Shown in pieces: positions 9,276 to 17,620 of a DNA stretch of 64,000 bases. The notes beneath the pieces were generated by a model, which made no database searches, was not told the origin of the DNA, and worked only from the letters and a program-made list of their open reading frames with translations. Origin of the DNA: Micromonospora sp. MH99 (GTDB lineage Bacteria; Actinomycetota; Actinomycetes; Mycobacteriales; Micromonosporaceae); assembly GCF_021442385.1 (NCBI RefSeq), contig NZ_MUZA01000001.1:124001-188000 (forward strand), in the 5' to 3' direction. The translations under genes and the position numbers were made by a program. The first letter of the stretch is position 1. Every line of letters begins with the position of its first letter.

Positions 9276-12227
9276 TCACGACGCGTCGTCGAGGGAGTCC
9301 TCTTCCGCGAACACGCCGGCCTCCACCGCCTTGACCGCGAGGGCGGTCCGCGAGCTCACCTTCAACTTGCGCATCGCCGCCCGCAGTTGCTGATCCACTG
9401 TGGCCGGTGACTTGGCCAGGATCCGGCTGATCTCCCGGTTCGTCTTGCCGGCGACAACCAGTTGGACCACGTCGAGCTCGCGAGGTGAGAGCTGGTCGCC
9501 GTACCCGCGTCGGCCGCCGCGCCACAGTCGCGGGACCTCGGCGCCGTGTTCGCGGAGCCGCTGCGCGACACGGTCCGCGTCGCCACGGGCGCCGAGCCTG
9601 AACAACTGCTCGTACTGTGCCGCCAGCAGCTCCCGGCCCCGCTCGATCTGGCCCTGCGCGATGAGCGCCTCGGCCTGCCGCTCGCGGGCGAGCATGGCGT
9701 CGTAGGGGCGCGGCAACGCACTCCAGGCGCGTGCCGCCCGATCGAATGCCGACGCCGCGCGGGCGTGGTCTCCGGCCGCGGCGAGCAGCAGCGCACGACA
9801 TACGGTGAGCGCGGCGCGCGGCGCGGGCGCCGTACGGCCCCGCAGCCCCCTGGCGAACTGGTCGCCGAGGCGTGTCGCGGCCACCAGGTCACCCGCGGCG
9901 AGGTGCGCCTCGACCCGGGCGGGGACGAGGTCCGTCGCCCAGACCCAGATGCCCTTTCTCCGGACGGTCTCCATCGGCTCGTTCGTGATCTGCAGCGCCC
10001 GGCCGCTGTTTCCGTCCGTCAGCCACAGCCTGGCCAGCGCGGCGGCGGCCTCCATCGTGTCGTCGGCCGCGCCGAGACGGGCGGACTCCTCAAGGACCAG
10101 CCGGAACTGCTCCTCGGCGGCACGGCGCCGGCCGGCCGCGGCTGCCAGCCGGGCAGCGAGGCGGATGCTGCCGAGGTAGTGCGCCGGCCGGTCCCGGTCG
10201 GCATCGGCGAGTGCCGCGCTTCGCTGGGCGAGGTCCTCCCACCGACCGGTGAGCCACGCCAGGTTGGCCTGTTCGAGTTCGACGTTGTGGTGCAACCGGG
10301 ACGCCTGCTCGGCGTCGGCAAGGCGCATGGCCACGGCGAGGTGTTCCTCGGCGTCGGCGTACCGACCCCAGATCAGCGCGCCGGTGCCGACATTCGCGTG
10401 GATGCGGGCCACGTCGAGACGCTCCGCCGGGGTCGCCCCGTCGACGGGCAGGTCGGCGACGACGTCCCAGGCCTCCTCCTCGCCGAGCATGAGCAACGCC
10501 GCGGCTCGGTTGCCGGCCAGGTTCAGCCGCTCCGCGGGAGAGTCGAATCCGGCGGTGAGCTCAGCGGCGCGATCGAGCCAACGCCTGTGGGTCGACGCCG
10601 GCCACGGTCCCGCATAGGCCCAGCCGAGGTAGGTCATCGCCCGAGCCGCCTCGACCGGGTCATGGTCGAGGTTGGCCACCGCCTGCTCCAGCTCGCTCAG
10701 CGCGGCCTGCGCCTCACCTCCGGTGATCAGGAGCCGACCCAGGGGATTGCGGATCTCGGCCTGCTGGCGGGCCGAGAGACCGGGGGTCTCCAGCACCGAG
10801 CGGAGAGTACGGATCACGCGGTGGTAGACCTCGTCGACCGCTTCCCGACGGCCCAGCGCGGCAACTCCGGCGATGCGCGCGACCCGCGCCCGATCCACCG
10901 GCGCCAGCACTGCCCACGTCAACAGATCGACAAGCAGGTCGACCGCCCTGGTGTGGTCACCCGAGGCCATCGCCAGCTCGGCGCTCTGCTCGGCGTACCG
11001 CGCCCAGGACCGCGTGTCGCCCGCCTCGCGGAAGTGGTGGGCGAGGCGTGCCACCGGCGGCGGTTGGATGTGTTCCAACGCCCGGCCGGCCTGCAGGTGG
11101 ACGTGCCTGCGGTCGGTCAACGGGATCGCCTCGTAGACAGCGGTGGCGGCCAGCACGTGCCGGAACCGCCACCCGCGGTCGTCCCCGTCCAGGACACCTG
11201 CGGCGGCGGCCTCCGCGACAGCGCCTCGGCACGCAGCTGGCGACAGCCCGGCGGTCATCGCGATCGTGGCCACCGACGACCGCTGGGCCAACGTGGCCGC
11301 CGCCCGCAGCACCTGCTGCGCCGTCGGTGACAGACGGCCCACCCGTTCCCGGGTGGAGTCCCGCACCGTCGGCGGCACCTGGAGCTCGCGCAGCTTGAGC
11401 CGGACCCACTGTCCGTCGCGGAAGACGAGGTCGGCACGGTCGCACATGAGGCGGACCGATTCCTCCAGGGCCAGGGGTACGCCACCGGTCCGCTCGTGCA
11501 TGAAGGTCGTGAACTCGTGCGAGATCGGGTTGCCGTCCAGCATCGAGGACACCAGCGCCGCCGTGTCGTCGGGTCGCATGGGCGCCAGGGCGATCCTCAA
11601 CTGGGTCACGCCGGCCGGCAACCGGGACGTGAGCCGCAGCAGCAGCGATCCGTCGTCCACCTCCTCCGGTCGATAGGAGATCACGAGGCTCGGCCCGTGT
11701 GCTTGCTGTCGGGAGGTGACGAACAGCAGGAACTCCAGGGTCACCTCGTCGGCCCAGTGCGCGTCCTCGAGCACGAGGACGTCGACACGCAGGGCCCGCA
11801 GCAGCTCGTCCAGGGCGCGGAACAGGCGGTGGCGTGCCGCCTTCGCGTCGTCCAGGGGCTGCGGTGCGGGGGGCAGGTCCGCGGACCATTCCGGGAACAG
11901 GGGCCGCAACGCGCCCGCGAGTTCGGTGAGCCGCAATCCGGACACCGGGTGGTCGATCCCCCGGAACGCGTCGACGATCGGCCCCAACGTCAGCGACTCG
12001 CGAAGCGGCGGGCACACCGACACCAGGGCGGTGCGCTGGTCCGGCGCGGCCAGCCACTCCCGCAGGAGTCGACTCTTCCCGATCCCCGCCTCGCCCTCCA
12101 CCAGCACGATCGCCGGTGGCCGGGCCAGGGCGCCCCGGAGCGCCGCCATCTCCCGATCACGACCCACGAAGTGCGGCGTGGAAACGGTTGGTGAAGTCCT
12201 GGCATCCTCGGGGGAGGGGTCGAGCAT
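9276..12227 (-). CDS. LuxR family transcriptional regulator with AAA ATPase domain (LAL family)
   Basis: A large ATP-binding regulator of the LAL (MalT-like) class. From the alternative GTG start at 12260, the Walker A motif GEAGIGKS is at about residues 56-63, and the Walker B-like VLVLEDAHWAD at about 165-175. A long helical TPR-like middle region follows. The LuxR helix-turn-helix is at the C-terminus (LSPRELDVVQLVVAGKTNREISRIL then VDQQLRAAMRKLKVSSR). I prefer the ATG at 12225-12227 because a GAGAG lies 10 bases upstream, whereas the GTG at 12258-12260 has no ribosome binding site; the difference is 11 residues. LAL proteins usually activate nearby genes in response to a ligand, but no target is evident here. 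Confidence 0.9.
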   Translation of the reverse strand: MLDPSPEDARTSPTVSTPHFVGRDREMAALRGALARPPAIVLVEGEAGIGKSRLLREWLAAPDQRTALVSVCPPLRESLTLGPIVDAFRGIDHPVSGLRLTELAGALRPLFPEWSADLPPAPQPLDDAKAARHRLFRALDELLRALRVDVLVLEDAHWADEVTLEFLLFVTSRQQAHGPSLVISYRPEEVDDGSLLLRLTSRLPAGVTQLRIALAPMRPDDTAALVSSMLDGNPISHEFTTFMHERTGGVPLALEESVRLMCDRADLVFRDGQWVRLKLRELQVPPTVRDSTRERVGRLSPTAQQVLRAAATLAQRSSVATIAMTAGLSPAACRGAVAEAAAAGVLDGDDRGWRFRHVLAATAVYEAIPLTDRRHVHLQAGRALEHIQPPPVARLAHHFREAGDTRSWARYAEQSAELAMASGDHTRAVDLLVDLLTWAVLAPVDRARVARIAGVAALGRREAVDEVYHRVIRTLRSVLETPGLSARQQAEIRNPLGRLLITGGEAQAALSELEQAVANLDHDPVEAARAMTYLGWAYAGPWPASTHRRWLDRAAELTAGFDSPAERLNLAGNRAAALLMLGEEEAWDVVADLPVDGATPAERLDVARIHANVGTGALIWGRYADAEEHLAVAMRLADAEQASRLHHNVELEQANLAWLTGRWEDLAQRSAALADADRDRPAHYLGSIRLAARLAAAAGRRRAAEEQFRLVLEESARLGAADDTMEAAAALARLWLTDGNSGRALQITNEPMETVRRKGIWVWATDLVPARVEAHLAAGDLVAATRLGDQFARGLRGRTAPAPRAALTVCRALLLAAAGDHARAASAFDRAARAWSALPRPYDAMLARERQAEALIAQGQIERGRELLAAQYEQLFRLGARGDADRVAQRLREHGAEVPRLWRGGRRGYGDQLSPRELDVVQLVVAGKTNREISRILAKSPATVDQQLRAAMRKLKVSSRTALAVKAVEAGVFAEEDSLDDAS

Positions 12228-12315
12228 GCGTGATGATCTCTCTTTTCGCTGCTCGGACACAAGTGCGTCGTTGCGGGGGCCGCATCGAGGCGCGGCCGAC
12301 CGCCCCCGCTACGCC

Positions 12316-13107
12316 CTACTCCTCCGGCTCCCAGGCACGGAGCAGGTCGAGCAGCCCCGCGTCCCCGTCGACGTGCAGGGAGTCGGCCGGGATCCGGTCG
12401 TACAGGTAGATGACCAGCTCACTGGCCGTACCGCGGATGGAGGCGCCGGCGGCGTCGTCCGGGTCGTCGCCGGTCGCCGCGGGGATCCGGGTGACGCGTG
12501 CGCCGTCGCCGTCGACCGTGAGGCGCCAGGAGCGGCCCTCGGCGGCGTGGAAGTCGAAGGCCGTGGGCTTGTGCGGCCAGGCGCTCGGCGTTGCGCAGAC
12601 GGTGAACAGGAACTCCTCCACACCGTCGAGTGCCACCTCGACCGGCAGCGGCTGCGGTGCGCCCTCGGTGAGCTGGACGTCGTACGTGTGCATCGCGGTC
12701 TCCTGGACCCGGTGCCGGGCGACACCGCCGGCGGTCTGCGGTGACTGCGACCCAGGCCACCACGTCCAGCAACCCCTCTCCGGTCCCGCCTCGCGCAGTG
12801 TGCTGAGCAGAAGCTGCGTCGACGCGGCCAGCCAGGCCAGCAGGGCCGTACGCTCGCGCGGCACGTCCAGAGCGGCGCGCGCGGCGGCGGCCTCGGCCGG
12901 GGGACCGTCGGCAGGCCCCGCGCCGACGATGGCGGCCCAGAAGCGATCTCCCCCACCCAGGTGCTTGACCAGGTCGAACAGCGTCCACCCGGGGCAGGAG
13001 GGCACCTGCGCGTCGAGGCTGGGTGCGGCGGCGACCGCGGCGCGGAAGGCGGCCGACCGTTCGTCGATCAGTCGTAGCAGGTCAGGGAACTCGAAGTTCT
13101 TGTCCAC
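12316..13107 (-). CDS. Maleylpyruvate isomerase family mycothiol-dependent enzyme
   Basis: A 263-residue DinB-like four-helix protein of the mycothiol-dependent maleylpyruvate isomerase family. The N-terminal half carries the typical V-P-S-C-P-G-W-T-x-x-D-L-x-x-H-L-G motif (about 36-51) and a histidine in V-x-E-T-x-M-H-x-Y-D-V (about 131-143), which would be metal ligands. The C-terminal half is the beta-rich MDMPI-C-type domain. Most actinobacterial members have no known substrate, so isomerase activity should not be assumed. The start is GTG, without an obvious ribosome binding site. It lies 88 bases upstream of the LAL gene on the same strand and may be cotranscribed with it. Confidence 0.82.
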   Translation of the reverse strand: MDKNFEFPDLLRLIDERSAAFRAAVAAAPSLDAQVPSCPGWTLFDLVKHLGGGDRFWAAIVGAGPADGPPAEAAAARAALDVPRERTALLAWLAASTQLLLSTLREAGPERGCWTWWPGSQSPQTAGGVARHRVQETAMHTYDVQLTEGAPQPLPVEVALDGVEEFLFTVCATPSAWPHKPTAFDFHAAEGRSWRLTVDGDGARVTRIPAATGDDPDDAAGASIRGTASELVIYLYDRIPADSLHVDGDAGLLDLLRAWEPEE

Positions 13108-13202
13108 GCCGGTTGTCTACCACCGCGCTCCGTGAACGGACAGCGATTTCGGCGGCAGCCATCGTGGACGCCCCGCCTGCGACGGGTCCGAGCGACAGCG
13201 CG

Positions 13203-13508
13203 TCACCGCTCGACGGGGAGGTGGGCGGCGATACGGTCCACCGCCTGCTTCGCCTCGACCAGGCTCGTGCCGGTCTGCCTGCGGTAGGCGCGAACCGCCT
13301 CGATCGTGCGGCCGTTCTCCAGGTGCCGGAGCACGTCCGGGTCCACTGGCGCGGCGATGCCCAGGTGATCCATCACCAGGTCGAGCTTGCGCTCCATCGC
13401 CGCGAGCCGGGCGGTCGAGCTGCGTCTGTCCTGGGACCAGCCTCCGATCGCAGCCGCGACGGCCCCGATCGTGGCGATGACGAGCAGTGTTCCTTCCCAG
13501 GGATCCAT
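13203..13508 (-). CDS. Small membrane-anchored protein with ribosomal L7/L12 C-terminal-like domain
   Basis: A 101-residue protein with one N-terminal hydrophobic segment (about 5-20, TLLVIATIGAVAAAIGG) and a short helical linker. The C-terminal stretch GTSLVEAKQAVDRIAAHL resembles the L7/L12 C-terminal fold (the LxEAKxxVD motif). Such L7/L12-like proteins are common in actinobacteria and have no assigned function. In-frame GTG (13514) and ATG (13508) starts are two codons apart; neither has a clear ribosome binding site. Confidence 0.72.
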   Translation of the reverse strand: MDPWEGTLLVIATIGAVAAAIGGWSQDRRSSTARLAAMERKLDLVMDHLGIAAPVDPDVLRHLENGRTIEAVRAYRRQTGTSLVEAKQAVDRIAAHLPVER

Positions 13509-13565
13509 CAGCACATCTAATCAGCGGTGCGCCACCCGGGAAGGCTCGGTGTGGTGACCGCCCGG

Positions 13566-14399
13566 TCAGGTCGTGGACCGGCCGTCACCGTCCGGGTTCG
13601 CGGAGGGTCGCGGGTAGCCGAGCTCGTACGAGATCTGACTGGCGGTCTCCAACAGCAGCGGGAGGTTGCTCTTGAGCTTCTCGAGGCTCGCGATGACCTC
13701 GATGGCCGTGATCGAGGCGGCGGCGATGACCTGACCTCGCGAATCCCTGATGGGTGCGGCCACGCACATCACGTAGGCGTCGTGCTCGCCGTTGTCCACG
13801 GCCCAGCCGCGTTCGTGGATGCGGGCGAGTTCGGCTTCGAGGGCGTCGTGGTCGGTGAAGGTGGTCGCGGTGAATCTCTCGAAGACGACGTGGGAGAGGA
13901 GACGGTCGCGTTCCTCCCGAGGGAGGTAGGCCAGGATCGTCTTGCCCACCGCGCTCGCGTAGATGGACACCGCGCGCCCGATCCGTGAGGGCAGCTTGAC
14001 GGCGTCGAACGCGGGACTGTCCACCTTGTCGATGTAGATGATCTCATCGCCGGTCAACTGTGCCAGGTGGACGGTGTGGCCGGTTTCGCGTTGCAGCGCC
14101 CGGAGGTGCGCGGCGGCGGGCTGGCGCAGGTCCATTGAGCCCAGAGCGAGCTCGGACAGTTCGATGAGTCCACTGCCGAGCACGTAGGTGCCCGCTCCGG
14201 TCCGGCGGACGAAGCGCGCCGATTCCAGTGTCTGCAGGATCCGCAGGGCCGTGGACTTGTGGACGCCGAGCACGTCCGCAGCCTCGGTGAGAGACAGCGG
14301 GTGCTCGGCCGATCGACGGATGAGGTCGATCGCGCGGCGAATCGATTGCGCCAAGGCTCTGTCTCCCCTCGCGCGACGGTACGACACCGCCGCAGCCAT
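13566..14399 (-). CDS. IclR family transcriptional regulator
   Basis: A 277-residue regulator. A winged helix-turn-helix at about residues 20-75 (SLTEAADVLGVHKSTALRILQTLE) is followed by the IclR effector domain (GRAVSIYASAVGKTILAYLP, WAVDNGEHDAYVMCVAAPI). It is divergent from the FAH/semialdehyde dehydrogenase operon and most likely controls it. I start at ATG 14397-14399: on the minus strand TTGCGT (14429-14434), an 18-base spacer and CATATT (14405-14410) end 5 bases before that ATG, so the mRNA is probably leaderless. Known IclR regulators of this kind sense a pathway intermediate, perhaps a keto-deoxy acid here, by inference. Confidence 0.9.
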   Translation of the reverse strand: MAAAVSYRRARGDRALAQSIRRAIDLIRRSAEHPLSLTEAADVLGVHKSTALRILQTLESARFVRRTGAGTYVLGSGLIELSELALGSMDLRQPAAAHLRALQRETGHTVHLAQLTGDEIIYIDKVDSPAFDAVKLPSRIGRAVSIYASAVGKTILAYLPREERDRLLSHVVFERFTATTFTDHDALEAELARIHERGWAVDNGEHDAYVMCVAAPIRDSRGQVIAAASITAIEVIASLEKLKSNLPLLLETASQISYELGYPRPSANPDGDGRSTT

Positions 14400-14478
14400 T
14401 GCGTAATATGCAATATCGTTAGTGCGATACGCAACCTGCGCTTGACACCGTTGCACATGTCGCTACGATCGTTGCAAT
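14398..14478. promoter_or_regulatory. Divergent promoter/operator region between the iclR-type gene and the FAH operon
   Basis: Rightward promoter: TTGACA at 14442-14447, 16-base spacer, TACGAT at 14464-14469. Leftward promoter: TTGCGT (14429-14434) and CATATT (14405-14410) on the minus strand. Likely IclR boxes are two direct copies of CGTTGCA, 21 bases apart (14449-14455 and 14470-14476), flanking the rightward spacer and -10, and the inverted repeat ATTGC-N7-GCAAT (14398-14414) over the leftward -10. Confidence 0.6.
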
Positions 14479-14490
14479 TTAACTCGCTCG

Positions 14491-14646
14491 ATGCCACCTC
14501 GTACCACTGGAGCAGCGATGGGTAAGCAGCGCACGCATGCCTGCGGGATCGCGGAGCTGGGCTTCGTGCCGCACAACCCGAGCGGTCCGGTCGGCGCCGC
14601 AGCGACCCTGCAACGGTCCCTCTTGCACCTGGAGGGCGGCTCATGA
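14491..14646 (+). CDS. Possible small leader protein of the FAH operon
   Basis: A short open frame, the first in the operon. It can start at ATG 14491 (51 residues) or ATG 14518 (42 residues); the second has GGAG five bases upstream. Its stop codon overlaps the ATG of the next gene (ATGA at 14643-14646), an arrangement typical of translational coupling. The peptide has no signal sequence, no membrane segment and no recognised motif. It could be a real small protein, a coupling leader or a chance frame, which is easy to obtain at this GC content. Confidence 0.35.
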   Translation: MPPRTTGAAMGKQRTHACGIAELGFVPHNPSGPVGAAATLQRSLLHLEGGS

Positions 14647-15851
14647 CGGTCCCGCGGCCCCGAGAGCGGGCTGCCGGCGCGGACTGGGCCGGGACCGCCG
14701 CCGAGGCGTTGCCGGACGATGCGGACGCTGTTCTGATCGGCCGGATCTGGGATCCGTCCGTCGACGGCCCCACGCCCGTGGCCGTGCGCGACGGCGAGGT
14801 CATCGACCTCAGCCACCGGTTCCCGACCGTACGGGACATCTGCGAGCTGCCCGATCCCGCCGCGACCGTGGCCGGGCTCGACGGGGCGCGGGTGGGCGAC
14901 TTCGGGGAGATCCTGGCCAACACGGGGGCCGCGACCCGGGACCGGGCTCGGCCCTGGCTGCTCGCCCCGGTGGACCTCCAGGCGCTCAAGGCAGCCGGCG
15001 TGACCTTCCCCATCTCGATGATCGAACGCGTCATCGAGGAACGGGCGCGGGGTGACCTGGCGCTCGCGGCCGACATCCGGCAACGGATGTTCGCCGACAT
15101 CGGTGTCGACCTGCACAACCTGGAGGCGGGCTCGGCCGAGGCGGACCGGCTCAAGAGCCTGCTGGTCGCCGAGGGCATGTGGAGCCAGTACCTGGAGGTG
15201 GGGATCGGCCCGGACGCCGAGATCTTCACCAAGGGGCAGATCCTCAGCGCCGTCGGCACCGGCGTCCCGGTCGGCGTGCTCGCCGCGTCGACCTGGAACA
15301 ACCCGGAACCCGAGATCACGCTCGTCGTCCAGTCCAGCGGCCGGATCGTCGGCGCCACCCTCGGCAACGACGTGAACCTGCGCGACATCGAGGGCCGCTC
15401 GGCGCTCCTGCTTCCCCTGGCCAAGGACAACAACGCCTCCTGCGCGCTCGGTCCGCTGATCCGGCTCTTCGACGACCGGTTCGGAATGGATCGGGTACGC
15501 GAACTCGAGGTGCGCCTGGAGGTCCACGGTCAGGACGGCTTCCTGCTGGAGGCGGTCTCGGAGATGACCCGGATGTCGCGCGACCCGGAGGAGCTGGTGC
15601 GGCAGTTGATCGGCCCGCACCACCACTATCCCGACGGGGCCGCCCTGATGCTCGGCACCATGTTCGCGCCCATCCAGGACCGGGACCGCCCCGGCGAGGG
15701 CTTCACCCACAAGGTCGACGACGTGGTACGGATCAGCTGCCCGGCACTCGGGACCCTGGTCAACCGGGTACGGCACGCCGAGGAGTGCGAACCCTGGCAC
15801 TTCGGCGTCCGCGACCTCATGGGCAATCTGGTAAGGAGAGGACTGCTGTGA
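14643..15851 (+). CDS. Fumarylacetoacetate hydrolase-family dehydratase (2-keto-3-deoxy-pentonate dehydratase type)
   Basis: A 402-residue FAH-fold protein. GGAGGG sits 6 bases before the ATG. The size and context match XylX-type enzymes, which dehydrate 2-keto-3-deoxy-pentonate to alpha-ketoglutarate semialdehyde in oxidative pentose pathways. FAH-like features include the metal-binding region near QYLEVGIGPDAEIFTKGQ, the N-x-P-E-P-E-I-T stretch, and GNDVNLRDIEG where FAH proteins typically carry G-N-D-V. The next gene encodes the enzyme for the following step and overlaps by 4 bases (GTGA), preceded by AAGGAGAGG. Substrate stereochemistry (L-arabinose or D-xylose derived) cannot be read from sequence; the nearby arabinofuranosidase favours arabinose. 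Confidence 0.8.
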   Translation: MTVPRPRERAAGADWAGTAAEALPDDADAVLIGRIWDPSVDGPTPVAVRDGEVIDLSHRFPTVRDICELPDPAATVAGLDGARVGDFGEILANTGAATRDRARPWLLAPVDLQALKAAGVTFPISMIERVIEERARGDLALAADIRQRMFADIGVDLHNLEAGSAEADRLKSLLVAEGMWSQYLEVGIGPDAEIFTKGQILSAVGTGVPVGVLAASTWNNPEPEITLVVQSSGRIVGATLGNDVNLRDIEGRSALLLPLAKDNNASCALGPLIRLFDDRFGMDRVRELEVRLEVHGQDGFLLEAVSEMTRMSRDPEELVRQLIGPHHHYPDGAALMLGTMFAPIQDRDRPGEGFTHKVDDVVRISCPALGTLVNRVRHAEECEPWHFGVRDLMGNLVRRGLL

Positions 15852-17365
15852 ACGTGGTCAGCACTGTCGATCCGCGCGACGGTAGGCGTCGCGCGACGGA
15901 TCTCACCGAGACCGACGAGTCTCGGCTGGAGGTGATCGCCGGTCAGGCGTCCCTGGCGACGCGGTGGTTGGCCGACCTCGGCAGGCTCGGCCGGGCCGAG
16001 CTGCTGGACGCGATCGCCGCGTCGCTGGAGGCCCACCGGGTGGATCTGGTCGCTGCCGCCGAGGCGGAGACCGGGCTGAGCCACGCGCGCCTCGACGGGG
16101 AACTCACCCGGGCCGCCGTCCAGTTCCGGATGTTCGGCGAGGTGCTGCGCGACGGGGCGTACGTCGAGGCGGCCATCGACCACGCCGCCGACACACCGCT
16201 CGGACCCGGCCCGGACGTGCGGCGGATGCTCGTACCCCTCGGGCCGGTCGCCGTCTTCGGCGCCAGCAACTTCCCGTTCGCCTTCTCGGTCGCCGGCGGT
16301 GACACGGCCGCCGCGCTGGCCGCCGGCTGTCCCGCGGTCCTGAAGGCCCACCCGTCGCACCCGTTGACGTCGCACGCCTCCGCCGCCGCGATCGCCTCGG
16401 CGGTCCGCGACCTGGGCGGGCCCGACGGTGTCATCGCGACCGTGTACGGGGAGCCAGCGGGCCGCTCGCTGGTGCGTCACCCCGCGATCCGCGCGGCCGC
16501 CCTGACCGGCTCGGTCAACGCGGCCCGCGCCATCCAGGCGGCCATCGACGAACGACCCGACCCCATTCCCCTGTACGCCGAACTGAGCAGCGTCAACCCG
16601 ATCGTCGTCCTGCCCGCCGCGGCCGCCGAACGGGGTGACCGGATCGCCGAGGGCCTCTTCGGCTCCTTCACCGCCTCCGGCGGCCAACTGTGCACCAAGC
16701 CCGGCCTGGCGTTCATCCCGGCGGACGGGGGCGGTGACCAGTTGGTCGACGCCCTGCGGTCGAAGGTGGCCAACTCGGGCGGCACGGTTCTGCTCAACGA
16801 GCGCATCCGGGACGCGTACGAGAGCCGGGCCACGGAGTTCGAGCGGGCCGGTGCCCGGGTCTCGGCACGGGCCCAGGACGACGCCGGCGCGGGCTTCACC
16901 GCCGCACCGAGGCTCCTGGAGGTCGATCTGCCCGGCCTGACCGCCGAGATCGCCGACGAGTGCTTCGGTCCGCTCATGGTCGTGGTCCGGTATCACGACG
17001 CCGCCGAACTCGACGCCGCGCTGGGCGCCGTGCCCCCGTCGCTGACCGGCTCCGTCCATCGTGGCTCCGGTGACGACGCCGATGTCGTACGCCGGCTGGT
17101 CGACGTGCTCGCCGCCCGCGCGGGTCGCATCGTCTTCGACGGCTATCCCACAGGTGTCCGGGTGTCGTGGGCGCAGCACCACGGTGGACCCTGGCCGTCG
17201 ACGAACGCCGTGCACACGTCGGTGGGCGCCACCTCGATCCGACGGTTCCTGCGCCCGTTGGCGTGGCAGGACGCCCCGGCCTGGGTTCTTCCCGAGGAGT
17301 TGCGCGACGAGTACACCGCCATTCCGCGGCGAGTCGACGGGAGGTTGGCGCCAGCGGCCGAATAA
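15848..17365 (+). CDS. Aldehyde dehydrogenase (NADP+), alpha-ketoglutarate semialdehyde (2,5-dioxovalerate) dehydrogenase type
   Basis: A 505-residue aldehyde dehydrogenase that would oxidise alpha-ketoglutarate semialdehyde to 2-oxoglutarate. Key residues visible are Asn141 (FGASNFPFAFS), the general base Glu245 (YAELSSVNP) and the catalytic Cys282 (GGQLCTKPG). The GGQLCTKPG and YAELSSVNP forms are characteristic of the KGSADH/2,5-dioxovalerate branch. I start at GTG 15848, which overlaps the upstream stop codon and has AAGGAGAGG 6 bases before it; upstream in-frame sequence belongs to another frame of the preceding gene. It is followed by strong hairpins and a convergent arabinofuranosidase gene. 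Confidence 0.9.
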   Translation: MNVVSTVDPRDGRRRATDLTETDESRLEVIAGQASLATRWLADLGRLGRAELLDAIAASLEAHRVDLVAAAEAETGLSHARLDGELTRAAVQFRMFGEVLRDGAYVEAAIDHAADTPLGPGPDVRRMLVPLGPVAVFGASNFPFAFSVAGGDTAAALAAGCPAVLKAHPSHPLTSHASAAAIASAVRDLGGPDGVIATVYGEPAGRSLVRHPAIRAAALTGSVNAARAIQAAIDERPDPIPLYAELSSVNPIVVLPAAAAERGDRIAEGLFGSFTASGGQLCTKPGLAFIPADGGGDQLVDALRSKVANSGGTVLLNERIRDAYESRATEFERAGARVSARAQDDAGAGFTAAPRLLEVDLPGLTAEIADECFGPLMVVVRYHDAAELDAALGAVPPSLTGSVHRGSGDDADVVRRLVDVLAARAGRIVFDGYPTGVRVSWAQHHGGPWPSTNAVHTSVGATSIRRFLRPLAWQDAPAWVLPEELRDEYTAIPRRVDGRLAPAAE

Positions 17366-17401
17366 CTGCGTCTGCCGGTCTTTCCCGGGTGCTTTTGTGG
17401 G

Positions 17402-17462
17402 CCACCCGTGGGTGGCGCGCGAATTCCGTGCGAAAACCGAACCGACACCGAATTCGCGCGCC
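17402..17462. repeat. Inverted repeats in the intergenic region after the semialdehyde dehydrogenase gene
   Basis: GGCGCGCGAATTC (17414-17426) and GAATTCGCGCGCC (17450-17462) form a perfect 13-bp stem around 23 bases. A smaller GCCACCC-GT-GGGTGGC hairpin lies immediately before it (17402-17416). The segment is less GC-rich than its surroundings. It may act as a first terminator for the rightward operon. Confidence 0.5.
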
Positions 17463-17571
17463 AGTCGTCGAGGCGTCGCCGAAGCGTGCCCGAATTGTTT
17501 TCGACGGCGCTTTCGGATCCTATTTCCGGGCTCGTCCTGACCGTCAATGCAATTCCTGGTTCTGGGGAGGT

Positions 17572-17615
17572 CCCGGCCGCGCAACCCTGGCTTTCACCAG
17601 GGGTGCGCGGCCGGG
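17572..17615. terminator. Bidirectional terminator hairpin between convergent operons
   Basis: CCCGGCCGCGCA (17572-17583) pairs perfectly with TGCGCGGCCGGG (17604-17615), and the inner CCCTGG / CCAGGG extends the stem. It lies 6 bases beyond the stop codon of the minus-strand arabinofuranosidase gene and should terminate transcription from both sides. Confidence 0.7.
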
Positions 17616-17620
17616 GTGGC

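Noticed and set aside
15179..15847. A long N-terminal extension of the semialdehyde dehydrogenase
   Set aside because: The extension is another frame of the FAH gene. A GTG with a strong ribosome binding site at 15848 gives the normal protein length.
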